DNA of 64,000 nucleotides, taken from positions 434,001 to 498,000 of the forward strand of contig WACJ01000403.1 in NCBI GenBank assembly GCA_008973525.1, written 5' to 3'. Both the position numbers and the translations under genes were made by a program. The notes below the pieces were generated by a model that was not told the DNA's origin, did not search any database, and worked only from the letters and a program-made list of their open reading frames with translations. This document shows, piece after piece, positions 27,881 through 39,355 of the stretch (position 1 is the stretch's first letter; each line of letters starts with the position of its first letter). This stretch comes from Stenopsyche tienmushanensis (taxonomy: Eukaryota > Arthropoda > Insecta > Trichoptera > Stenopsychidae).

Positions 27881-28469
27881 CACTTTGCACTCGAGACCTT
27901 TTATCGCGTGGCGAACCAACTACTCGAGACGTTTCGCAGCACTTTTGGCGATTTTTTTTTATTCCTGACTTAAAATCATTACGCACACAAATGAATGGAT
28001 AAAACTTTTATGTTTTGACATTTTATATATCTTTACACCTTTGTGAATATATTTTCTTAAATATTAGTCTCTGTAATTTTGCTGTGTGTGATATTTCATA
28101 AAACAATTGCCAAGATGCATGCCCAGCTTTTCGGGACAAGTATAACAATAATATGCGGTTTGATGTTTTTTTTTCCGGCTTTGTTTCTTTGAGAACAGAC
28201 TTTGCAATCCTTTCTAACTCCTGTTTAATGCTTATAAGGATCAAAAACTTAGTAGTGTTTTTGCCACGACTGTCAAATTAGAACTAGTGCCAAATATGCT
28301 GTCTGAATCGTGATTGCGGACTAATTTCAGACTAAAAAATCATGTCATACTTCATAAGATTATACAGAAAAGCGTAGAGACATCAAACCGAATAGTGAGC
28401 AAGACTCACATCTAGAGTTGCGGCATCAAATCATATGGTGAGTGAGAGTCACCTCTCGAGTGCAAATGG
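27881..28469. mobile_element. TTAA-flanked MITE, family D, 589 bp
   Basis: TTAA at 27877-27880 and 28470-28473. Ends are inverted: left CACTTTGCACTCGAGA, right (reverse complement) CCATTTGCACTCGAGA, 14 of 16 identical. No transposase frame. The end sequence differs from families A, C and E, so it is a separate lineage using the same target site. Confidence 0.8.
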
Positions 28470-28534
28470 TTAATATCTAATATTCTTCCATATGCTTAAA
28501 ACCTTGTTAGCTAGTATATCTGTAGATATTTTGA

Positions 28535-30436
28535 ATGACACAAATTCTCATGATGATCTTTAGAATGTCAATGGCAGAAAGCTCGTTCAATATTCATTCG
28601 GATCCATTTAAACGACATGTTTTCGTGACTCCAAATAGAATAAATTCAAAACGATACCACATTACCATAACGCATTATGAATTCAAATCAATGATTAACT
28701 CGCACATTATGAAGTGGGTCGAAGGAACTCAATTTCGGTCTTTTCACCAAAATTCTCGGTTACGGTTCGCACATAAATCGCATTATCTCAATGTTGTGAC
28801 TTTCTATTTTTTCGCACGACATGTGATAAATTTTCATGAAGCGTCAATAGAAGATCTCGAAGATTTCGATGCATTGTTCTTTCGTTTTTCCATATCTGCG
28901 TCCAAATCTTCTTCACGACGCCTACTCTCGTTTGAACACACATTCGTCGCATACACTACATGCAATGGATGACCCAAAAATGGCAAAAATAAAAATACGG
29001 ACATATTCTTCCGTCCATCTATGGCGAAATGCGAGTAATTTAATCATTAAACTAACAGTGAGAACTATCGCAAAAAATCTATCCATTGAATTTGCTCTGA
29101 TGTTCTCAGATCAAACAGATAATACTCAGTATTGCAGTAAACATTTGACATATTTCCTCTTAAAATTAGCACTTATTTTGTGGTCATTACCTCGTCCGTT
29201 GTTGCATTGTTCAAATAAAAGATTCCCAAAACGATACTAAATCTCAGTTATCCGAAAAGCGTTGTTTGACAAATATGCGGTTTTCATGAAAATTTCCATA
29301 ATCTCTCGCATTTACATTTGTCCATATTTGCCGAAGAAAATCAACAAACTGCAAAACCCGTCCGCGACTAGTATGAATATTATACAGTGACCTTCATTTT
29401 TTCGTTTTCGGCACACATTTATCCATAATCATTGACCCGAGCATGTTTTTTTTAAAATTTGGAAATCCTAGAAATCAGATATTTACGACGAAACGACACA
29501 CAAAGATCAAAGGGTCTATGATGACACATTGTTGAATGAGTTCACGCAATATCCGTATATATAGATTTTTGAACAGTCAATATTTGAGAAGAATATTGAG
29601 AAACGATGCTATACGACTGAGTATCAGTAATTTCACTCTATAATGACCAATGTTTTTGTTAAGCATATTACAATTTCTATAAATCTTAGAAATCATCTGG
29701 ATCACGTTAAAAATAAACGTAGTCGATTGCAATGTAGCTCGACCGCAATAATGTCGACTGTCAAGTATTGACCGATGGAATATAATACTCCTTTATAATA
29801 GCATTAATAATGTCAATGAAACTGGTAGCATTGCTAAAATAATGGCGTTCTATAACAGCAAATTTCCAAGAAATAGTTTGGACAGGGAGGGAACCATTGA
29901 TATTGAATTTGGACTTTGAAATTTTATATTCCCACGCTTATATGCATTAAAACGACATGAAGGCTTTAAGATGACTGAAAATGACGGCTATTCTACAAAT
30001 TTGTTTACATGCAGTGATCATCAAGATAAAAAAGGGATCTGAATGGGGATCTCTGATATAGCACACGAGTTATCATTCCCAGATGTTTGTCTATATCTGT
30101 GAGATGTCTGTTAGCCTATAATGATGAAGAAATTCCCTAAAGTGTTTGAGGTTTATAAGGAATTTAAAAATAAAACAAATATTCAGAATCAAACAAGCAA
30201 TACCATTGATTTTTTCCACTTGTTGTTCCACTATAAATAATTTTCTGAAGTAATTGCTCGAATTAAGACTCTATTTTGATCATCACATCGACGCGTCTCG
30301 GAAACCTCGAAGAAGAACATCAATGCAGCATGGCTTTAAATCGAAAGACAATACGCCGCCAAGTCTTGATATAGATGTAAAAGAAGTGGAAGTACTAAAA
30401 AATTACTTCAATGTTCACCAGAATCTAATTCTATGA
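28535..30436 (+). pseudogene. Long decayed intronless gene, unidentified
   Basis: A succession of plus-strand frames: 28535-28972 (145 codons open), 28851-29390 (180 codons, one TAA at 29238), then one frame from 29389 to about 30271 (294 codons with about nine stops, roughly half the chance expectation), then 30254-30436. Shifts between frames lie near 28900, 29390 and 30260. The products read as ordinary soluble protein (for example LYALKRHEGFKMTENDGYS and NVNETGSIAKIMAFYNSKF) and need no introns. I recognise no domain. Retroposed host gene, viral gene or transposon protein are all possible. Confidence 0.4.
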
Positions 30437-31812
30437 ACTTCTCCATATAAAGATACATTTTTATTGAGAATAATAACTGATTCCAAAAGCATAATTATAC
30501 TCATATCGAAAATTCTATTGCTATTGGATGTTTTTGGATGATTAAGGATTATCCAAATATAACGCTTAGATGTCAGCACTAAAAAATATTTACACATGAC
30601 GTTTTTACAAACGATATAAACCATTTTGTTTTAGTAAAACAATAGCACAATTTTAAATACAGAAAAGTATAAAGTTGGTTTATTGAACAACGAACGAAAA
30701 ATCCAATGATGAAGATCATTTCACAACGGATGGATTCGTCAATAAGCAAAATTTTTATATCTGGGGTGATGAAAATCCTCCTGTTATTCAGGAAAAAATT
30801 CTGCATTCAAAAAAAAATATTGTTTTAAATGGTGCTGTAGAATGTTTAAGGGACGTATTTATCTCCGATTTTTTTGCAGAATAAGAAATAACTCCATATC
30901 CGAGTAGCTCAATCTTTTATCGCCTATAATATGGTTTATGTCCATGTATGGATATTCCGAGATAGGGAAAATCCCGAGCTTTTACACCTGGACTACCCTA
31001 ACTGAACACTATGTCTTCATAGACAGTGGCGTGAATTGTGAAAGTATATGTGGTTCTTGATGACATTAAGCATAACCCGTTATATAATCTAATAATTAAG
31101 ATTTTTTTAAATGCATGAGCTTATTACACTTTCACAATGCTTAATCGTATAGGTCACTTGATCAATGAACCCACAGAAGTTGCATTTTATCCGATTCAAT
31201 GCACACATGAGCATCGAAAACATGAATTGTACACTTTTACTGTGAACTTAGAAAGTTTTTTTTTTATTGGAAGCGTCTTAGTAAATTTGCAAGTCTACGG
31301 GTTATATATCGAACGAAACATGTTATTGATCCTTTGCGGACGTTCGATTGCGCTTGGGTTCCGAGAAAGTTTAGATATATTGTTTTTAAGCGTAAATAAA
31401 GTCGAAGCTGAGTCACAAAGACTATCGCGTTTTCTCAAATTTAATGCTCCATGGCCTTGAGGGGCATATTTCCAAGATGTTCCATTGACGGCACATTCGG
31501 GGGCCGCAACGTGTAGCAATTCCGGTTAAATCACTTTCTCCGCATAACGGTGAATCACCGCGGGCCATACTTTTGAAGTCTTCATTCATGGACCCATCGT
31601 TTTACACGCACAATTTTTTTGGCGTGTGCGAAAAATTTCCCCAAAACATAAAAACTGTTTCTGCAACATTGCGTTGTATAATCGAAGTAAAAAGGTCCGC
31701 TTTCTTCGTTGCGGTTGCCTCATGCAGCCCACCTCGAGTACATTTCGAACGAAGAACCATTCCCAAGAACCAAGGGCGTGCAGAACATTGACAAGGAGAA
31801 GGACTTATGTAA
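30437..31812. other. Unassigned; weak coding-like frames
   Basis: No gene recognised. A 107-codon plus-strand frame (31137-31460) and overlapping frames on both strands at 31573-31901 have no similarity that I know. A short plus-strand frame around 30951-31060 (FYTWTTLTEHYVFIDSG) has protein-like composition. Treated as part of the same unexplained region. Confidence 0.25.
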
Positions 31813-32110
31813 ATCCACTTTTCTCTCAGGACCGCGCAGCGTGAATAAAGCTTGTATATCAATAAATGAACCTTAACACTCTTGATATTGTTGAGCCTCA
31901 TAATAGCATTTCAAATAGAATCACTTTTGGTACCATGCTGTGAGTTTTATGTATACAATTGGTTTATGCGTTTATTTTATTTTTATGATTCTGAAAAACC
32001 ACCAACAATCTAAGAAGACCCCATACCGGATGGTATTCAACCGGGTATGGACAAATTCCATTATGATTTTAATGTTTATTTTGTCGTCATCTGTTAATAA
32101 TTGATGCTTT
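31813..32110. repeat. MITE family A end fragment and a dispersed repeat
   Basis: 31813-31885 matches the family A end (CGCAGCGTG, AATAAATGAACCTTAACACT). 31896-32110 is repeated, diverged, at 34403-34545 (AATCACTTTTGGTACCATGC versus AGATCACTTTTGGTATCATG, and TTCAACCGG downstream). No coding content. Confidence 0.55.
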
Positions 32111-32250
32111 GTACTATTTCTTTTGAATAAACAATAATATTGTACTAGAAATAGAAGCACGGCATTGAAAATGAAGGGTTATGGATCGCTTTTCGTTTAT
32201 ATATTCGTTAATATTTGAGAATATATAGACGTGTAAAGGTACCTTTACAA

Positions 32251-33015
32251 CAGAGCCATAACGTTCTATAAGGATCAAACATTTTTGTTCGTGGGTTTTC
32301 TTTGAATTTTGCATATGGCTAAATAAAGACAAAACTATTTGAATAATATACAAAGATGGTCCCAAAAGTACCCGACTTGGCGTATAGATGGCGGTTACTG
32401 TTTTGTCTAGCATATAAAACTTAAGTTTCAAGACGCTACATAATTTAATATTTGTTTGGCAGTCATTAATATTGAACGTTCTCGGTGAATTTATAAACAT
32501 GGGAATGAATGGTCTCAGTTCAATTAATATCAAATCTGAGCTAAATTCTACTCTCGGGGAGTCTGCTCCTTCGTTTACAACAGTAAATGTTGGAAGGCAG
32601 AGTTCGAGAGATTTTGTAACTTAAATCTAAAGATATAGCATAACGTAGAAAGATAGTTTGTATGGGTGAAGGGGGAAGTCTAGATTCATTCGCAATCTCA
32701 TTTGGTGCGAGCTATCTATGTAAGTTAAACTCTGAGGGAGTTTCCTTGATCGTACATATCATAAAAAAGGCCGCAGAAAGCCCTAAAATAAGACGGAGTG
32801 GGCACAAGGTCTGTGTGTCCAACCGGTCCACTTTTCGGATCGCTGATATGACAAATGAGCCCCTCGCTATCGGACACCATACCTCAAAACGAAGTTATTC
32901 GAAAGAAGAATGGTCAAATAAAATAAAAACTATGCGCAACTCTCGACTGAGTCGGTATTATGCGTTTTGCGCCCGTGGCGAGCACCTGCTTTGCCACCCC
33001 CTTGTTAGGGCCCTA
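32251..33015 (+). mobile_element. Full-length hAT-type element carrying a mariner transposase 5' piece
   Basis: Left end CAGAGCCATAACG; right end TTGTTAGGGCCCTA. Flanking sequences CTTTACAA (32243-32250) and CTTTACAT (33016-33023) match in 7 of 8 positions, consistent with an aged 8-bp hAT duplication. The middle (about 32345-32625) holds a mariner 5' leader (CCCAAAAGTACCCGAC) and the N-terminal transposase region (STLGESAPSF, followed by a one-base loss in the WKAEF segment). The final third is the common tail. At 765 bp it is the longest copy here. Confidence 0.85.
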
Positions 33016-33024
33016 CTTTACATA

Positions 33025-33140
33025 ATGAATTTGCCATCAGTGTACGAGTGTATGATGAAACGCAAGACACTCTCTTCGTCTCTGTTTCTTATTCACTAGT
33101 CTCCGCACTCAACGTGCGGGCATACTCTTTCTGCAACAAT
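33025..33140. repeat. Decayed fragment of MITE family C
   Basis: In reverse complement it follows the order of the family C left arm: GCAGAAAGAGTATG, CGTTGAG, AACAGAGACGAAGAGAGTGT, CTTGCGT. It directly follows the hAT element. No open frame of interest. Confidence 0.45.
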
Positions 33141-33340
33141 TATAAATAATTTGTTAATTCATTTTTCATCTTGAATATTGCATTACCTCTGGAAATGCAA
33201 CATTGTATCACGCGTGCTCCAATAAAACCATATTTAATAGAGAGGTTACTCAAATAAATCTTATGATAATCAACGAATAGTATATAATTGATACAAAGGG
33301 GCCGACAAGATTACTCCGCCCTTTGATGATATTGATATTT

Positions 33341-33830
33341 TTAAATGCATCTTATTTGATCCCTTGAGCCTCCAATTAATAATGTAATAAGAGATAAGAG
33401 TTTGCAAGACTCCTCCCAAAATGGACCATCAAAATTTCCATGCAACACATGCATCTCCATCATTAATTTCTTAAGCTGATCGGCATATTCCTGATCTTTT
33501 GAAAATCAAACAAAGCATTGATTCCTCGCAATGCCTCTTCATATAGAACTGGGACTGGATAAAAGCTGTGAATCTGGATTTTGATGAACATAATAAGTTA
33601 TAAGTTGAAAGCCTCCAAAGTTATTATTTTTAAGACCGCCAAAAAATTGTAAAAACAAGATGTTTCAGAAAGTTCTTGTATTTTTGTCAATATTTCTTCG
33701 GTTTTTTCGGAATCAGTTACGCAAAGTCGTTATAAAATCTCTCTCATAGGAATAACGTCAAAGACAGTGTAAGCTGATGCAATTAAATGGGCCCTTTGCC
33801 ATGGATGGCAAACCTATCGCCAACGATTCT
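33341..33830 (-). pseudogene. Decayed intronless coding-like frame, unidentified
   Basis: Minus strand. One frame from about 33830 to 33480 has only two in-frame stops before its end and reads as soluble protein (AHLIASAYTVFDVIPM, VTDSEKTEEILTKIQELSET); near 33510 a shifted frame takes over (QLKKLMMEMHVLHGNFDG, then FWEESCKLLSLITLL) to a stop at 33341-33343. The pattern is what one expects from a gene with one frameshift and point stops. No family recognised. Confidence 0.4.
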
Positions 33831-34117
33831 TTATTTACAAGATTAAAAATTAATAACATCTTAAAAAAGTTTAAACTTCACCACATAAGATAATTTTATA
33901 CATATTTAAGTTTGAATTCTCAGATCCTTATCTTTGTTAGATTGCACATAAAGGTAGAACCTTCAACGTTTACCCTCGATATCAACATACATTCTGCTTC
34001 TGAATAATTAATATTCTGTTCAAAACTAGAAATAGTACTGTCAATAGTGCATAAATGCAATTTTTATAAATGTTGATATTTTGACATCGGTTAGTCATCT
34101 CTGCCTTGTGTGTTTCT

Positions 34118-34408
34118 TTAGGAAAAAGTTACACAAGAAACCGGATTATCCAAAAACCCATCGAAGGCATTGACTTCGTATATGCACCGTTTATTATATT
34201 TTAATACATCATCGTAAAATAAAAATTTAATCAACGAAAATGGATGTAAGTTCTTTCTTGTGTAATCATATTTTTCTCTTAAATTAAATGTGTGTTTGTT
34301 TATTACTCTGTTCGTCATATATATAATATATAGTCTTATAGCGTTTGATTGATTGCAATCAACTTTGATATTTAGTCCAACTTGAAATCGATACATTTGG
34401 GACCCCAT
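34118..34408 (-). CDS. Uncharacterised intronless open frame (96 aa)
   Basis: An open minus-strand frame with protein-like composition, especially its second half (NKHTFNLREKYDYTRKNL, CIYEVNAFDGFLDNPVS). It precedes the decayed frame 33341-33830 on the same strand; another minus-strand frame (34527-34727, 66 codons) lies upstream again. No domain recognised. Could be chance or a fragment of a larger broken gene. Confidence 0.25.
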   Translation of the reverse strand: MGSQMYRFQVGLNIKVDCNQSNAIRLYIIYMTNRVINKHTFNLREKYDYTRKNLHPFSLIKFLFYDDVLKYNKRCIYEVNAFDGFLDNPVSCVTFS

Positions 34409-35958
34409 AATAGTGTCTAAAATAAGATCACTTTTGGTATCATGCTGAATTTTATGTATATAATTGATTTATGTGACTTTCTATCATTTATAATAATGGT
34501 TTTCAACCGGATAATAAGAAATTCTATTAAAATTTTAACTGTTGATGTATATTTGTACTCTCTCTCTCTGAAATCGTCCAAATATGATATTCCTCTATAG
34601 AAATGCAATTGATCAAATGATTGATTTTGAAGTAGATATACTCCTGTATTTCAAGAAGTTTCTTCAAAAATGTGATTGCAAAAACATTCAAGCTATGAAA
34701 GATTTCGACCACCTGACAAATTGCCATAAATTTAATCTTACTTAGAGGTGATATTAGAAATTTAAATTAAAAAATACAACCACATCGTGTATCATATTTC
34801 GTTTCTATATTGTGTCAATTATATCTTCAATTTCAAACGATTCGCGTCCCACATCTTCAATCCGGCACCATAATTCCATTCATTCAATATCCGCTGACGA
34901 TCAGCAACGTCAATTTACTTTCTCCTCTTTTATCGTAAGATGGTATCTATTCTTAGTATTGCTTATTTTGAGGATGTAAATACCCATTTGCCTTCAATCA
35001 TACACATTTCATATTCAATAGTCAAAGCATGTTTGAACGCCTTCTAACCCAGTATTCTTTAATAAAGCAATTCCTTTAAGAGATTTTGTAAGGTGTTAAG
35101 TACATTCAAACTTCTTTTTGTGCGACTATTTTTGTGCGATTTCGAAGTTGTAGTTTTTAGTATACTTAAGTTTAACTTAGATTTAAGTATACTTAAATTT
35201 TGTGTTCTAGATGTTTTTTTATTAGGCTTCTAAAGACAAAAAGCCTTCGTCGATATAACAATGTTAAGGTTTTTTGCCTATGAAAAAACACAATGACTCA
35301 CTGATGAGTCGCTGGCACTCAAGTGGTTAAAATTCATCCAATTCCATACTATTTTTTAACAATTCCATCATGGATGAATCGAATTATAAATAAGCAACAG
35401 CCCATTTGAATCACATTGCAAACATTTATATAACAATTTTTTGCACTTTATAAAAACTTTTCATTGTGCTGATAATAGAATTTCTCTGCAAAATGTGTTT
35501 ATTTTTATTGAACAAAAGTCATATCACGTCCAAAAAAAGTGCGTCGGCAATTGTAAAACGCCCATGGGCGCTGGTTTTTTACCGGCGGATTTAATGAAGA
35601 AAGTAAAATAATGAACTTGATACAAGGAAAGTGAAATTACATTCTGAATGGCGGTTGAATAATATTATATGATGCTTAAATAATGCATGAGAGTAATTTC
35701 AATCATACTCGAATTTTATCGCTAGATCAATGGAGAGTTAAGATGGTGCTAATTTTTAAACGATTTGTGATCTATACGATCTCCTGTTAAATCGTTCGGT
35801 TATAATAGTGACGCAACAGAACATAGAATTGAGGATATTAAGCAATCGGAATGATATTCCGGATGCTTCAAATATGAATCTGATCTTTATGGTCGAATCG
35901 CCATATCTTCCGGGCGGGTTATTTCGTTGATCTCGCTAAATAATATAAGGAATAGAAA

Positions 35959-36216
35959 GTGCTCAGCGACAATCATTCGATTATATCACAACATTCATCA
36001 TTGCCATTTAAAAATCTATGCAAAAAAAAAATCGAGAGTGCAATTGTCAACGACACACGCTACAAAGATCGACTGCAAAACTCAAACAACATAATTAATC
36101 ATTCGATGGATCGTTTGAGAAAAAACACCAAAATTTACGCTACACAAATTAGATCGAATGTGAAAGTGCTTCCATTTTTAATGCTTACGATAGACGATCC
36201 AAAAAACCATCTGTAA
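35959..36216 (+). CDS. Uncharacterised intronless open frame (85 aa)
   Basis: The ATG-to-stop frame is preceded by no obvious promoter. The product is basic, Asn/Lys/Arg/Ser-rich (IESAIVNDTRYKDRL, SNVKVLPFLMLTIDDP) with no membrane segment. Codons lean to purine first positions. No similarity recognised; the surrounding 35.3-37.6 kb contains no host exon. Confidence 0.25.
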   Translation: MLSDNHSIISQHSSLPFKNLCKKKIESAIVNDTRYKDRLQNSNNIINHSMDRLRKNTKIYATQIRSNVKVLPFLMLTIDDPKNHL

Positions 36217-36564
36217 ATACCTGTATTTCATCTTTTTTGTATCACTTATCGGTTATAAATCTTGACATCTCGACGCTATTGCGATTCATTCCATTTTGTA
36301 CATCGATAACCTTTAAAATAGCATGAATTTGTAAATTCGCATGTGAAACTTTCTCCCAATTGATTGATGCGAATATCTATTATTACAAATTATAACGAAA
36401 CTGTTTATACAACTCCTATATATAGTATTATATGATGAACTTTAGGCAAGGATACGGCAATGAAGTAATATATCAACCCGACTCAAAAGACCCGAACGCA
36501 CGCTCTTAAATACCATGCCAGCTTATACACATGCATGACCATTTATATGCTCGCAATCCTAAAA

Positions 36565-36710
36565 CATCGCTCAAAAAGTTCGTAGGCTGACAAAATAATA
36601 CACATAATTTGTGTGCGATAAATTACACGTTAAAAGAATTAAAAGGCTGGCAAAAGGTTTTGACCTCCGTATTTTATAAAATAGCCCCAAAACTTATTGA
36701 GTGGTGTGTT
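36565..36710. mobile_element. Short mariner-type MITE
   Basis: CGCTCAAAAAGTTCGTAGGC at the left and, inverted, CCACTCAATAAGTTTTGGGG at the right (36684-36704). The ends resemble those of 41695-41969. About 140 bp, no coding capacity. Confidence 0.5.
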
Positions 36711-37636
36711 ACATATTTTACACAAAAACCACAAAAATCATACCATTTTCAATGGCACCGATTGCATAGCAAAACGCAATAAATAGATAAATAAAACACG
36801 GCGAAATTCCTGATCGGTTTAAAATGATTTTCTATTCAAATCTCGACGTATTTGTCATTTAGAAATAAAAATTGACTGCTGAATATTTTTGCTGGCAAAT
36901 CTAGCAAAAAGTATGAATCTCAAGATCGCTTTCGCCCCGTTTTATACAATGTATTTGAGTGTGACTTTCAAATCTTCACACGTGGATTTTAATACAATAT
37001 TCATGGACGTGTTTCATAGTACACAATGTAACTAAAATATATACAAGATCGACCGATCGATGGGAAAGCGTCAATCAATATTTAATTATTCCGCATTTGG
37101 ATCTTATCTCAGACTAGCTTACTTTGACGACAAAAAGCTCAAGTGAAAATATGATTTTAACGGGTTTTTATACTTCTATGCTTCCACTTTTTAAGTTCTA
37201 TTTCCAATAAGAAGATTTGGATAGATTTTGAAAATATTGGATAGATCAGACTTGGTCAAAGTTTGCTGAACCCTGTTCTAATGCATCAGACTTAACATCC
37301 TCATTGAAATAACAACCATTTGGACATTAATAAATTGCCGCTTATTCAATATGGCAACTAATCATCAAGCATAATCGTTTTATTATGTTCTGGAGGCATT
37401 TCGAGAAATATTTTCTATAACACAAGAAATGACAGAGAGTGCAAGTCGCTTGATAAATATTAGCTTTTCACTCTTCGTTTGTAAATAGCATTTCTTTACA
37501 AAAGAAAGTTCAAAGGAAACAACATGGCATTCACATAACCAATTGTGAATGATTATAGATGAGAGTGAACATTGTCATGCATCAATCTAAGCTTTACATA
37601 ATCGTACCTATTCATAAGAGACTCATACAACTTCAG

Positions 37637-38085
37637 TCACTTATTTTTGTTATAAGCCTCCTCTTCCAATTGATTTTCTTCTTTCATCAGCCCAGCAAAG
37701 ATAAAGTCATCTGAAAAATTTACTGCCATTTGGATCTGAGCTTAATATGATTCCCAGGGCTATTGAACGATGCTTCGCCGTACATGTCCATGATCTCCCG
37801 AATCGATCTCATTGAAACGATATCAGATATTTGTGTATAAAAATGTTCTTGAAACATATCGGGATTCTCATTTCCGACATAATTTTCTAGAGATTTTATT
37901 TTCCCTAATTTAAGCTGTTGTAATATAGCGGTGGGTATCTCTAAGCAGTAAAAACTCTGGATTGATCCTCCAAGATCTTCAATTTATTCTGATTTTCCAG
38001 CTGCGAGATTACAAGCGATGCCGACGGGAAGAATGCGCTTTCCTATGGTCAAGGTTTTTCGTTCGACCCTCTTCTTCTTTTCTGT
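37637..38085 (-). pseudogene. Decayed coding-like frame, unidentified
   Basis: Minus strand. From about 38085 to 37734 one frame has a single internal stop and reads TIGKRILPVGIACNLAAGK, then FYCLEIPTAILQQLKLGK and SMRSIREIMDMYGEASF; near 37735 a shifted frame continues with FSDDFIFAGLMKEENQLEEE to a TGA at 37637-37639. The acidic, well-balanced C-terminus is unlike random AT-rich translation. No family recognised. It lies 0.8 kb upstream of the elongase first coding exon. Confidence 0.4.
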
Positions 38086-38277
38086 GAATTGCAACTATAA
38101 TGGTGATTTCGGGGCGAGTGCTATATATGTCTTATATCTTGCAGAAATCTATTAAAATGTGATGAAAATCGACATGGTATTCCCAAATAAACGAAGTTCC
38201 CCTATTGCACCCTGTATTTATTAATCATCTACAACAAATCTTCTCGACTGTTCTACTTTTATACTCACATTGCTACA

Positions 38278-38514
38278 ATGTGTCCATGTGAAAATAGTCT
38301 ACTAGTTCATCAAGAAAGTTTTAATCGACACGTAAACACATTAGGCTTTGAAAATCAGATGAAATTGTATAAGAAGGGGGAACATATTAATAAAGCAATT
38401 TTCAACAACAACGACTCAGAGCTTTTCGAAAGTTTGCACGAGCCGGTATGCTTCATGCAAAGCTTTGTACCAACAATTATTTTTTTGCCATCTAACCAAG
38501 CCTTGTCTCCATAG
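38278..38514 (+). CDS. Uncharacterised open frame (78 aa)
   Basis: ATG frame with a cysteine-containing start (MCPCENSLLVHQESFNRH) and mixed polar composition, no introns. It lies between the decayed minus-strand frame and the elongase. It could belong to the same decayed region or be an untranslated part of the elongase 5' end. No function assigned. Confidence 0.2.
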   Translation: MCPCENSLLVHQESFNRHVNTLGFENQMKLYKKGEHINKAIFNNNDSELFESLHEPVCFMQSFVPTIIFLPSNQALSP

Positions 38515-38869
38515 CCCAAATAAAGTTGATCAATTAACCTCATGCAAACACGCGAAAAACATTTTTAATATTTTGCAAGCAGTATAAAAATAGCCTCGTT
38601 CTAGTACTATTAAAGCCAAACTTCTGATCATCGACCGGACCGAATTTCGCAAAAATAATTGAACAAGTTTTGTTCGATAAAAAGCGGTATGCTATATGGC
38701 ACTGCACTAATTTTTCACACACGATAAGAACACTTTCTATTTCAAATCTGGTATATGTATCTAGAATGTAAAAAAAAACACTTGAATTTAGAATATGAAT
38801 GCATTGACCTTTTTAACACATGTTTTTGAATTATTTCAGATAATCTACAACGAGTCCTCTTCATTGACA

Positions 38870-39324
38870 ATGACGTCCTTAGTGAATTCGACGCAAACGG
38901 TGCTCCAAACTACCTATGATTATTATCTCTGGACGCTTTCCCTGTCAGGTATGAGATTAAATCATCACAGATATTCAATTGGGAGCTTCAAATCTCTTTT
39001 CGGTCGTATTTTCAGTGGAATGATAGACTTGTAGTACTTGAGGTAGCGACATTCGCTACAACTTTAATCATGTCTACCGAAGCTCTAGCCACTTTATGTC
39101 GAAAGTAAACGACGTTTATATAGCAATAATTAACATAAACAACTTGTAGACAAAAAATAACATCTTAGATTTCAAAAGGAAATAATTAAAAAACCTCAAT
39201 TATACCCGTTAAGTGTTATGAACTCATTACCATTTTGATTGTTGAAATTGGCATTAAATTGTGAACCACAATATATTTTAATGAAAATTAATTCTAGTGC
39301 TAAAATACCTGTTTTACCAGTCAA

Positions 39325-39355
<31 letters not shown>

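Noticed and set aside
35159..35197. Small palindrome AGTATACTTAAG-type
   Set aside because: Simple AT palindrome without flanking duplication or structure to interpret.
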